Assembly: GCA_030549205.1 (NCBI GenBank)
Contig: JAUKTV010000017.1
Span: 558,001-622,000, forward strand
Source: Apiosordaria backusii
Lineage: Eukaryota; Ascomycota; Sordariomycetes; Sordariales; Lasiosphaeriaceae
Direction: 5' to 3'
DNA: 64,000 nt
Shown: in pieces, positions 22,310-32,459 of the stretch
Layout: each line of letters begins with the position of its first letter
How positions within the stretch are numbered: position 1 is the stretch's first letter
Notes under the pieces: model-generated
Seen by the model: the letters and a program-made list of their open reading frames with translations, nothing else
Databases searched by the model: none
What the model was told of the DNA's origin: nothing
Position numbers and translations under genes: made by a program

Positions 22310-22705
22310 GCTAACGTGGATGACTCCTATTTCGTTTGTTTTTCCTTGATTCGTTGATGCTTAATGGGGACGTCAACGTCAGTGATACCGGCATTTTGAG
22401 GATGGATACAGAAATCGGTGGGAGAGTATGGGGTCGGCGTTTATGCGTGGGTTTTGTCCTTCTTTTTCCGCCATACGCTTTCTATTCATGTTTTCATGGT
22501 CGTATCTTTAGTCTTTTACTTGCTTTTAGTTGCATTGTGATACCTCGGTTATTTGGTGGATGTGGGACAAGGTAACGCAGATGGGTGGACAGACAGGCAG
22601 ACAGACTGAGCTAAATACATTTCTTTTGTGATCAATATATGTCCTCAGCACTATCAACTATCAGCTTATGATTGTTTTGGTCACTCTACCTTACATCTTA
22701 GCTAA
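22310..22705. other. Spacer between flotillin and AAA remnant
   Basis: It holds the flotillin 3' region. No upstream exons for the AAA remnant are visible, so that copy has lost its N-terminal half. Confidence 0.4.
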
Positions 22706-23545
22706 GGTACCTACAAAAACATACATATTGATCCCAAGGTCATCGACAAGCTCGAGCGAGCAACTAAAATGTCTCTGCTCAGGCCCAAAGCCTTTGGCCA
22801 TGGTATTCTTGCCGGAAACAAAGTCACCGGTGCCATCCTCTGGGGTCCACCGGGAACAGGCAAGAGCCTTCTGGCACGGGGCGTCGCCCGCCAGGCAAGC
22901 TTCAATATGATCCTCGCGTCGACGGCCGAGTTGTGGCAGAAGTGTCACGGCGAGGACGAAAAGGTTATCAAGGCGCTCTTTTCCATGGCGAGGAAGATCC
23001 ATCCAACAATTGTGTTCATCGACGAAGCAGACGCCATGCTGGGCACGCGCAAAGCAGGAGAAAGGAGACACATCAGGGCTATGCTGAATCAGTTCCTGGT
23101 GGAGTGGGATGGGTTGACAAGTGGCAAGGACTCGCCCTTCATCCTTCTCGCGACTAATCGACCGTTCGACCTCGACCCTGCTGTCCTCCGACGTGCGCCG
23201 ATGCAAATCCACCTCGACATCCCCACAGCTCCATAACGCCATGGCATTCTCAAACTGATTCTGAAGGGTGAGACGCTGGGTCCGGATGTGACAATAGAGA
23301 AGCTCGTTAAGTTGACATCACGCTACTCGGGATCCGAGCTGAAGAACATGTGCGTCACAGCAGGACAGAGTGTGTTGGGGAGCAGGAGGAGGATTCTGCG
23401 CACCGAGTCCTTCTTTTCGCCATTTCAAATCGGCAATGGCTAATATCAAGGCAACCGGGCTGACCAAGACAATGGAACATGAACTCCGAAGCTTTGGAAA
23501 GAGCGACATCTCTGGGGGGCAACAACAGCGGCAACATGATGAATA
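22706..23545 (+). pseudogene. Truncated AAA-ATPase (Msp1/ATAD1-like AAA domain)
   Basis: The frame from 22706 carries a complete AAA core: Walker A GPPGTGKS, Walker B IVFIDEADAM, the sensor-1 LLATNRPFDL and an arginine-finger-like LRRAPM. It is preceded by IDPKVIDKLERATKMSL, in frame upstream of the Met at 22769, so that Met is not a natural start. A TAA at 23234-23236 interrupts the frame, yet the same frame continues with RHGILKLILKGETLGPDV and RYSGSELKNMCVTAG, the AAA lid. A further frameshift near 23420-23445 moves the tail (IKATGLTKTMEHELRSFG). The N-terminal half found in fungal relatives is absent. This is a 5'-truncated pseudogene with a stop and a frameshift. Confidence 0.8.
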
Positions 23546-24587
23546 AGTTTTTGGCGACCTAGCAAAGATGCCGAGTTTGTAGGCTGCCAACAGTTTCATG
23601 CGGAAAAAATACAGGTACATTTCGTTGATGCCAGCTTGGTCATCGTGGAACGCTCCTTGTGAGAGTGCTATTTGGACAGAAGTGGCACTAGATTGAGCTT
23701 TTTGCAGACAAATACCAAAGTTTATGCGGATTTCACCCTACCTGAATAACAAGCATGCCTCACGGAAGCAACTTCTCGCCTCGTTCCTCCAGGTTGCCCA
23801 CCGCCTTCATTCGATTTTAGGTCGCCTCCGATGATTGCTCAGTCGTTGCATCGTGCAACAATTGTCGCCAGACTTTCTTGGTCAAAATATGTAGGAGCCG
23901 TTCGAAACATCTTTCACGGAACTATCACAATCGTCCAGGTTCAGAATTGGCTTCGATAAGCAGCCTTCACCCACTAGTGGTAGGTTAGTCGCCAACTATT
24001 TTGCTATCAGCAAACACTTGGGGGCTGTTCACCAGATTGCTCACGACAACAGCACACTAAACGTTTGGTTTCAATCGGTCAGACACATATGCGCTACGAT
24101 GAAAGACGGGACAGTCGCCCAAGATCTCGGAGGGCAAGTTGGGTCAGTATATGGCAGGACATGATCTCTACCCGTAAGAGCTCGAGTACCCCAAGGACTC
24201 ATTGACTCTGAGTGCAAAACCTGACTCTCGGTTCTAAAACCCCTATCAAGTTTAGATACCGTTATCGCCGGGAGTACACAATCGATGTTCCGAGAGCGGG
24301 TCGCCATTGAGACGTCACAAAGTGTGGTTATATCAGCCATATTTATCCGTCGGGTCCATCCATCAAGACCACCTCGCAAATCGGACCGCGCCGAACCATC
24401 GGACCCGGTTGGTCCGTTAGGACCTGCATCAGCCGAGATTGTTCAATATGGAACCGGCAGCAATGCGACGGAGAAATGTTCCACTCGAGGACAGTCCGAC
24501 GTATATGAAGTCAAGGCCAAGCCGTTTTGCCCAAGCACCCGACCTGCCACCTCGAGAGCTTGTTTTCCTCCATCACACTCACTCAAC
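23546..24587. other. Intergenic region, no gene seen
   Basis: About 1 kb without a supported gene. The frame of the next gene stays open upstream to 24285, but the good start is at 24588 just before a signal peptide. Confidence 0.45.
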
Positions 24588-25436
24588 ATGGCCATCAAGC
24601 GCGCCTTCGCCGTCCTGGCGCTCGCCAGCAGCTTTTTTGTCTCTTCGGTCCTTGCCGAAGAGCAAGAAAAGTGCGGCCAAGCGAGCTACTACCCATCCGA
24701 GTACGCATGCTACGACGACAAGACGCTCTGCCCAATCCAGTTCAGCCTACCCACCAAGCCCTGCGGCGGAGGCTGCTACTCACCCGAGCAGTACTCGTGC
24801 CAAGATGGAACGATCACGGATCTGGCCGAAGCAACGAGCCCCTTCAGCCTTACATTTTCGGGTGTGCGCAAGACTTTCCGGAACCTGAACGTCAAGGCCT
24901 GCGGCCGATATCTGGCTGTGGGCGCCAACGCTAGAGAGTGCCATGCTTGCACTGCTGCTGGTGGTACGAACTGTGGGAGCTACCAGAACTCGACGGTGCT
25001 GCTTCCTGATGGAAAGATGGTATGGGTCATATTTCTTTCTTTTTCCCTTTTCCATGATGCTAACGAGATGATACAGGCTTCCGATGTTCCCGGTCACCAG
25101 TTTTGGTACATTAACCCGACAGACGGCATCTTGCGGTACACCGAGGCTCTGGCTGGTAATTCTTCGGTCTGGAATGCCACCATCCCAGGGAAGGAATTCG
25201 CCGCTCAAAACGTCAAGGTCTACGAGAATGGATTGTTCGCTTGGACCCGAGAGGACGCCACGACACACTGGTGGATGGCTTGCTTGGTTACCTTGCCCGG
25301 CGGAGCTGTTGGGACTGGTAGATCATGGCGCATCTATGCTCCCACTTACCAGAACATGGAGAGGGGAGACTGCGAGCTTGGGAGACTTGTCTCCAAGGTG
25401 GTGGATAGGAAGGCTGGGGCGTACAAGTACCCATGA
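24588..25436 (+). CDS. Secreted protein with CBM52-like domain
   Basis: Exons 24588-25019 and 25077-25436 give 263 residues. I chose the ATG at 24588 because it begins a clear signal peptide (MAIKRAFAVLALASSFF, cleavage after VLAEE or so). Next come two Cys-rich repeats (CGQASYYPSEYACYDD...LCP and CGGGCYSPEQYSCQDG), the pattern of carbohydrate-binding module 52, first seen on fungal endo-beta-1,3-glucanases. The rest has a paired-Cys loop (ECHACTAAGGTNCGSY), N-glycosylation sites (NSS, NAT) and Trp-rich strands (HWWMACLV). No glycosidase domain is present, so it may bind beta-glucan without cutting it. The 57-base intron (GTATGG, branch gctaac, acceptor acag) is in frame and free of stops. 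Confidence 0.8.
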   Translation: MAIKRAFAVLALASSFFVSSVLAEEQEKCGQASYYPSEYACYDDKTLCPIQFSLPTKPCGGGCYSPEQYSCQDGTITDLAEATSPFSLTFSGVRKTFRNLNVKACGRYLAVGANARECHACTAAGGTNCGSYQNSTVLLPDGKMVWVIFLSFSLFHDANEMIQASDVPGHQFWYINPTDGILRYTEALAGNSSVWNATIPGKEFAAQNVKVYENGLFAWTREDATTHWWMACLVTLPGGAVGTGRSWRIYAPTYQNMERGDCELGRLVSKVVDRKAGAYKYP

Positions 25437-25917
25437 TGGCAACATCAGAAACTTGATCTCTGAGAAAAATTCGACAGCGGAAGAGGGCCTGTGTGTGGAA
25501 TGGGTGATGGTGGAATGCATTGAGCGGTACAGCCCTATTTGCGCGATGGCAAGTTAGGTATGGACTTGAACGTTTCACGCCGATGTATATATGAAGAGGC
25601 TTACTGTGCATACATAGACAAATAAACCAAGACAACATAGCGATATAACTTGACTTCCGTGAGGGGTAACCCAAACACTAGCTCGATCCGTTGGTGAGGG
25701 GCTATGTGATGTGTGATTGGAGACCAGATTGGAGAATGGGGTCACGGACAGCAACAAGAACCGTGGGATCATGTTTTCCGGCACTACAAACTTCTTTATG
25801 CCGTCTCTTGAAGTCAAGACCAGACAAAAACAAAAGCCCTCGACTTCACAATTTTCTCTTCCATCATGACACAGAACATCAACTGTTGAACCACCACTGC
25901 AACCGAAACTCTCCACA
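25437..25917. other. Spacer, no gene seen
   Basis: This covers the 3' region of the CBM52 gene and the promoter of the alcohol dehydrogenase. The last 60 bases before the ATG are rich in CAAC, usual for fungal leaders. Confidence 0.4.
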
Positions 25918-27272
25918 ATGGAAACACCCACCCTCCCCATCAAAACCGAAGCCCTCCTCGTTCCCTCCCCCGGCTCACCCTTCACTCTAACCCCCGTCCT
26001 CATCCAAAACCTCCGACCGGATGAGCTCCTAGTCGAGATTCAATACTCCGGCCTCTGCCACACTGTACCCCTCTCCTTTATACTCCCCTTCCAGTCCATG
26101 GCCCATCTAATCAACAAAACAGGACTTCCTCCTCCGCACCAACCACCTCCCCAACATCACCCACCCCTGCATCCCAGGGCCACGAAGGCACCGGCCGCAT
26201 CCTCTCCCTCGGTCCCTCCGTCAAAGACAAGACCCTCTCAGTAGGGATACCGTCCTGCTTTCCTTCACCTCCTGCAACACCTGCTCCCACTGCGCTCAGC
26301 AATCCCCAACAACAAAATGCAAGTCGATGCCCCTGCTCAACTTGTCTTGTGCTCGCCACGATGGCACAACAGCGTACACCATGTTAGACGGCACCACACC
26401 CGTGTCAGGGCACTTCTTCGGGCAGAGCTCTTTTGCAAGGGTAGCAGTTGTGCACGAGCTGAGTGTTGTTAAAATTGATATTGGAGAGGAAGAGATGGGC
26501 CTGTATGCGCCCATGGGATGCGGGTATCAAACCGGTGCTGGGACTATCCTCAACGTATTGAACCCTATCGCCAAAACCGACACGGTGGTAATATTCGGGA
26601 TGGGGAGTGTAGGGTTCGCTGCCCTTATGGCTGCGTCTCTCATTCTTGGGGTAGAAAAGGTGGTTGCGGTTGATTTAATCGAGGAGAAACTAACACTCGC
26701 CCAAGAGTTAGGGGCCAGGTGGGTGATTAATGGATCAGAGACAAAAGATGTCGTTGGGGAGGTTATGAAAATAACTGGGGGAAGGGGCGTGGATTTCGCG
26801 GTTGATACCACGGGGGTGGGGAGGGTGGTGCAGGATATGATTGAGTGTCTTGGGCAAGGGGGGACGGCGGCGAGTGTGGGGGCTCCGGCGCCGGGGGTGA
26901 AGATTGAGGTTGATGCAGGGAGCTTTTTCGCAAGGAGTAAGAAGTGGGTTGGGGTTGTGGAGGGGGAGGTTTGGCCTGTTGAGGTGAGTTTAATATTGAG
27001 TCTGAATGTGGATGGTGAGGGGAAAAGTGGCTGACTTGAGAGGGGTGGTTGGCAGTTCATTCCTCGTTTGATACAATATCATAAGGAGGGGAAGTTCCCG
27101 ATTGAGAGGATCAGCAAAGTGTATCCGGTGGAAGAGGTCGAGAAGGCGATTTCTGATATGGAGAGAGGAAAGGTATGTGGCTGTTCGATGCTGATCAGGT
27201 CGTTGTCTGATATGATGCTTTGACAACGAAGCTGACGTTATATAGGTCATCAAAGCCGTTCTCAAGTTCTAG
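25918..27272 (+). CDS. Zinc alcohol dehydrogenase, aryl-alcohol type, with scrambled GHE region
   Basis: Exons 25918-26064, 26123-26983, 27056-27172 and 27246-27272 give 383 residues. This is the medium-chain NAD(P)-dependent dehydrogenase family. Seen: GLCHT with the first catalytic Zn ligand; the structural Zn loop CNTCSHC and a fourth Cys; FFGQSSFARVAVVHELSVVK; the MGCGYQTGAG catalytic Cys; the Rossmann motif FGMGSVGFAAL; and a basic/acidic pair after VVAVD. The FFGQSSFA region resembles aryl/benzyl alcohol dehydrogenases. Oddity: an extra C at about 26180 and a missing G at about 26243 shift the frame for about 22 codons and then restore it, so the usual GHEGTGRI segment, readable in the other frame, becomes PRRHRPHPL. 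The catalytic His and Glu are lost. If real, the enzyme should be inactive; sequence error is possible. Confidence 0.8.
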
Positions 27273-29790
27273 GATCATGTCTTGAACCAGATGCAGTTGA
27301 GACATGTCTGCTGGTACGAAGTATGTATCCTGATATGGATATCTAGCTTGAGTACGTGCAAATCCCTAGCTAGAGCGCTAACAGGTCTCCTCCGCTATTT
27401 TCGTAGTGTTTGGAGGATATAAATACCGATAGATCCTTGAAGTGAAGGTCCAGTTCAATGTCAGCTACGTCCGCAAATCTAGACGTCATCTACAGCCTCG
27501 CCACACCCATTTATGTATCTAATACGGTGACATATGCCATGACTTATGCAGGGAAGGTGTTCGCGCCCCGTTGCATGGCGTCTGCCGTACCACAGCACCT
27601 CTCAAAACCCCCGTCTGACGCCTGTAAAGATCGCTTCGAGACCTGCTAGGGGACATAACACCCCCCCGAGAACTGCAAATGCACCTACAGGTGATCTATA
27701 GGATTAATCCAAGAGTACAGAGGGATAACTTCTTCTGGCACAAGCCTTACAATGTCCGACCTGCTCAGTGTTTCTGGAACGAGCTCCGAAATAAGATTTC
27801 CAATAAGTATCGTTGGGCAAACCAAAGCCTCTAGCATGTCAAGAAGGAAAAAAAGGAGAGGAACTCTGCCGGTCAACCATCAAAGCTTTGAGATGTTGCA
27901 ACAAAGTGCTGTTGGGATTCTGGGAAACGTTACCCCGCTCAAGCGGCGGTGAAACTTGGTGTGAGTGGGGTTCAATTTTCAACGTCCTGGCCAATGTTTG
28001 CTTGGCTGCTGCAACCATATCGTCATAATATCATCAGATGAATACAATAAAAACAGGAAAATACCCAAATGGCAAGTTCAACAAACAAAGGCGACAAATG
28101 ACAGAGGGCAAGAAACCGGTTCGTCAATACAATGCGACATGATCAATGTCGAAGTTGCATGAAATGGTCGGCCAAGGATCGGAAGATAAGCTTAATTGGC
28201 CCATTTTCCCAGATCCACACCCGACACATACGCAGCATGCCTGGCAGATCCGGGGCAGTTCATCTTATCGCTATCGATACGTTGAGTGTCACCATAAGTG
28301 CCCAAACGCTCTTCAAGAACTGGCAAAGCAAAAAAATGACAGACTCCATGAAAATGTCGCCCCGTACGCGCATAGATCTATGCGCGTACGGAGGGTGGCG
28401 ATGTTGACAGGCCAGCGATACGTGGAGGGTTTTGGAATTATGACGCGATCCACTAGATCATGGGATGGCGTTGAAAGAAGACAGCCATTCATGCGCCTCG
28501 TGTCCGCACGTGTGGGTGGGTGCAGGTTGTTGGATCTTGTTTGTTGAGCTGTGTAGAAATGGTGCCATTCTCATATTTTGTCCCCTTACAGATCCTGTTG
28601 CAGCTGAGAAGACATCTGGAGACTCCAGCGCTCAAATACAAAATGGTTCGAGGTTGGACGGGTGGTGTTGGTTTTGAGAGAAATGGGCAGATGGATGGGA
28701 AATTTTGGAGATGGGAGATTTACCCCTGCCAAGGCCAGATTCCCACTGTTCAACTTTGCGGCCTTGCCTGTTATGGAAGGATCCCTGCTGAAAAAGACCT
28801 TCCAGATGTGTCTGGAGAAGGGGCCAGACCAGTCCGGACCAGTCAACAGGCGGGGACTCGTGCCCGGCGCCCTGGAGTGGGGTTGTAACCAACGGCCATC
28901 CAAGGCCAGCGCAGCACCGCACAACAGATGGATCAAGATGCAGGGTCTGCCCCAGCATTTTCTCCTTCTGTCAGAGGCCGGCCGACCATTGCGGCGGATC
29001 ACTCTCCTGTCCATCGCCGGCCTTGGCACCGAACAACGTCAATCCCGCCCGTTCGACAGTTGGCAGAGGCTCCCCTTATCTGTCCGCTCAAACGGGAGCG
29101 GACCAAGATTTCTTGTCCCGGTGCAAGCACACAGTACTCCTGTTGAGGTCCGGCACAGTTTGCTGCTTGCTGCCGACAGGAAAAGCGAGGGCTCGCGTCG
29201 GTCCCGACCCTCCTGCTCCGCTCTTGTGCATTCGAGATGAAAAGACAAGACTTCTTTGGGATGTTTGGCGCAGTCTTGGGTAACTCGACCCACTTCTCGT
29301 GGTTGCACCATCCAGGCCTTTCCAAGATTTGACCCCGTTCGCTTGCGGGACAGAGGAGATGAGAACGCGCGGTGATTGAGCTCAGCCCCAACGCCAAGTT
29401 GCCCCAAGTTGCCCGCTTGGTTTTAGCTTCAAGAGTTTCCCATCTTCAGGGTCTTGCCCCACGTGCACCTCTTTTTACTTTCCTGCTTCCCTCTTCGGCT
29501 CGTCTTCCCAGTTCACTTTAGCCGCTGCTGGTGTTTAGTTTAGGAGTGCTCCGTATCTGGGATCCCACAAAAAGTCGCTCGTTGCACCCTGCTTCTGGGG
29601 TTACTTCCCAGCTTTTCGCTCTTTCTCTCTGTTCCCCGTCTCTCTCTTTTTTATTTATTTACATACGCTTCCACCAGCCTGTCCTCGGACCTCCTGTTGC
29701 GCATTTCCGGAAGCTTGAACGAGACAGACAACATAATCAACAACACTCGACACACAGAACAATACAGCACAGCGACCCCCCCGCGTTATC
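27273..29790. other. 2.5 kb intergenic region
   Basis: No supported gene. Frames up to 192 codons exist at 28586-29240 on both strands, but they overlap and lack domains. A perfect 30-base palindrome lies at 28362-28391. The last 300 bases before 29791 are a CT-rich leader for the desaturase. Confidence 0.45.
28362..28391. repeat. Perfect 30-base palindrome
   Basis: The left half is ccgtacgcgcatagat and the right half is its exact reverse complement, centred on agatct. There is no spacer. It could extrude a cruciform or bind a dimeric factor. Confidence 0.85.
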
Positions 29791-31585
29791 ATGTCGCGCG
29801 ATAACATCCTCTGCCCGCGGGCGGTCCAGGACTTGATCGCCGACGGCCACACCATTGTCATCTACGACGAATACGTACTCAAGCTGGACTCATGGCTGGC
29901 GAGGCATCCCGGAGGCAGTCTGGCCATTCTCCACATGGTTGGAAAAGATGCGACGGACGAGATTAACGCGTAAATATTCCCACATTCTTACTGGACAATG
30001 GATGTGGTTAAAGTGCTGACACATCTTGGTGGGGCGTTGACGTAGGTACCACAAACCCCCAACATTGAAGACCATGAAGGCCTTCCGGATTGGTCGCAAG
30101 CCACCCGGCATTTGGACAAACTCTACACCACCAATTCGCGGAGGCGTCTACGTCAAGGAACCTGAGGAGGCCCCTATTTCCGAGGCCACCACTTCAACTG
30201 ATATCTCCGACGCCGATGACTCTTCCACTCTGGAGACCAGCATCAGCGATCTTTCCGAGGCCCAAAGTGTGGCCACATCTCTCACTTCTGAGGACAGCTG
30301 CGGGGATGAGGTAGAGCAAGCAGACGAGCGGGAGGGTCTAGCCCAGGGTGAAAGCTTCAAGTTTCGGTCTGCCAAGAAAGTTTACATTGGGAAAAAGGAC
30401 CCTCTGGCATTCACGACTTGGGCAGAGCAGCAAGATGAGGCCCGCGATATCCTTGAATATCCCTCTGTCGACCCGGCTGTGCAGCAAGACATTGTCAAGA
30501 AGTACCGCGCGCTTCATGAGAAGGTCTACGAACTTAACCTCTACGACTGCCCTTACCTGGAATACGGCAAGGAGATGTGCCGCTACACCACGCTGTTTGT
30601 TGTCTCCATGACAGCTCTGTATAATCAGTGGTATTTGACATCAGCTTTCTTCCTCGGGTTGTTCTGGCATCAGATCATGTTCACTGCGCACGATGCGGGT
30701 CATCGCGCCATCACCGGAAACTTTGTTATTGACAGTTTAATTGGCATGTTTGTCGCCGACTTTTGCTGCGGTCTTTCTATTGGGTGGTGGAAGAGCAGTC
30801 ACAACGTTCACCATCTCATCACCAACATGCCGGAGCACGACCCCGATATCCAAAACGTCCCTCTCTTCGCCACCTCGCCCTCCTTCTTCAGGAGTCTGCA
30901 CTCGAGCTACTACGACTTCACCTTCGTCTGGGACGCCGCCGCCAACTTCCTCGTGCCCTTCCAAAAGTACACCTACTACCCCATCATGGGCGTCGCGCGC
31001 TTCAACCTCTACCTCCTCTCGTGGTTGCACGTCTTGTCTTCCAAGGCCTCTTCCCTGGGAAGCAGCAAAGCCTGGTGGATCCGCCCCGCCGAGATCGCCA
31101 TGATGTCCTGCTACTGGTACATCTTCGGCTACCTCCTCCTCTGGTGCACCCTCCCCACCTGGCCCATCAGGATCGGCTTCGTCCTCGTCTCCCATATCGT
31201 CACCATGCCCCTCCACGTGCAAATCACCCTCTCCCACTGGGCGATGTCCACCTCGGACCTCGGCGAGTCCGAATCCTTCCCCCAGCGCCAGCTCCGCACA
31301 ACCATGGACGTCGACTGCCCCGCCTGGTTGGATTTCATCCACGGCGGCCTCCAGTTCCAAGCCGTCCACCATTTGTTTCCCCGTGTGCCGAGACACAACC
31401 TCCGGAAAGTCCAGACCCTCGTAAAGGAGTTCTGTGCCGAAACAGGCATCCCATATGTCCTCCTCAGCTTCGAGGACGGCAACAAGAAGGTCCTGGGCAG
31501 GTTACAAGAAGTGGGCGATCAGGTCGAGCACCTGATCAATTGCCAAAAATACATGGCTGCCACCGGCGAGAGCGGGTTGCATTAA
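29791..31585 (+). CDS. Delta-8 sphingolipid desaturase with cytochrome b5 domain
   Basis: Exons 29791-29969 and 30046-31585 (76-base intron) give 572 residues. The enzyme introduces the delta-8 double bond into the long-chain base of fungal glucosylceramides in the ER. An N-terminal cytochrome b5 domain carries the heme-binding ARHPGGSLAIL near residue 40. A Ser/Glu-rich linker covers about residues 85-165. The desaturase domain has the three histidine boxes: HDAGH, HNVHH and QAVHH; the Gln in the third box marks the front-end desaturase class fused to b5. Hydrophobic spans surround the boxes (for example AFFLGLFWHQIMF and YWYIFGYLLLWC). A C-terminal ending in KKVLGRLQEVGDQVEHL is soluble. 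Delta-6 or delta-5 fatty acyl activity is the less likely alternative. Confidence 0.92.
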
Positions 31586-32459
31586 TGAATGAACTACATA
31601 CATGGGGCGTTTGATTTTGATTTTTGTTTCGAAAGACGGGAACAAAAATGGGGTGTTATTTTACAATGGGTTTCTCGGCGATTTCCTGTTTTTTATCGAG
31701 AGCAACTTTGTTTTGGCGCTCAGATTATTTGCATGTTAGACTTTCTTGGGGGCGCGGGGGCGGGGGCGGGGGCGGAAAGAGAGGGAAAGAAGGAAAAAGT
31801 CCCCCGCGGAAAAATTATATATACTTGTAGTAAAGACGTTTGTACATATCTTGGTACTCTTCTGACGGAGGAATTGGGAAAGATAAAGACATTGAGTGTC
31901 TAGATGAACTTTTTATCAAGGTCTCCCCTTGTTTTTGTGAATATGTGACTTTGTAATGCTACTTGCTTTATGTTTGTGATCGAGGCAGGACAACGCGCTT
32001 AGATATGACAACGGCCTCGTGCTTGGTACATACAACAAAAGCCAAGAGCTATCATGTCATGAGATGATAATGTCATGGACTCGGCAAACTAAATCGAAGC
32101 AACATGAACATAGGTACCAGTCACACTGTGGACAAGATAACTGGCATTGCAGATCAGCAAGCCACCACACCCGTAATAACCATAGAAACCAACTTATATT
32201 AGACATCACCTCAGGAGATGGCAAATAGCCGGTTAAAATAGTTAACGGGCCTATCTAATATCTCGAAAGTTACAGGTTGAGCGTTGGCATGCGTTGACTG
32301 AATCGCCGCTGTACCAATGTTTTGTCCGGAAGGTGGTAGTCAATTGATTCCCAAAGCTAACAGGATAAGCTCCTAAACTATATCCTGTTCCCCATCCCAT
32401 TTCCCACCCTTAAGTAGGACAAGTAACTATTAGGACGACTCCCCTCTCACTAGAGAATC
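31586..32459. other. Convergent spacer, no gene seen
   Basis: It lies between the 3' ends of the desaturase (plus) and the permease (minus), which converge. Only short frames. Confidence 0.45.
31748..31775. repeat. Short GGGGGC tandem repeat
   Basis: About four G5-C units in the 3' region of the desaturase gene; G-runs of this spacing could form a G-quadruplex on the plus strand. Confidence 0.6.

Noticed and set aside
28586..29240. 192- and 147-codon frames upstream of the desaturase
   Set aside because: Opposed overlapping frames in GC-rich leader DNA; no recognisable protein features.
30737..31614. Long frames of 219 and 283 codons inside the desaturase
   Set aside because: They are shadows of the desaturase coding frame, with Arg/His/Pro-rich out-of-frame composition.
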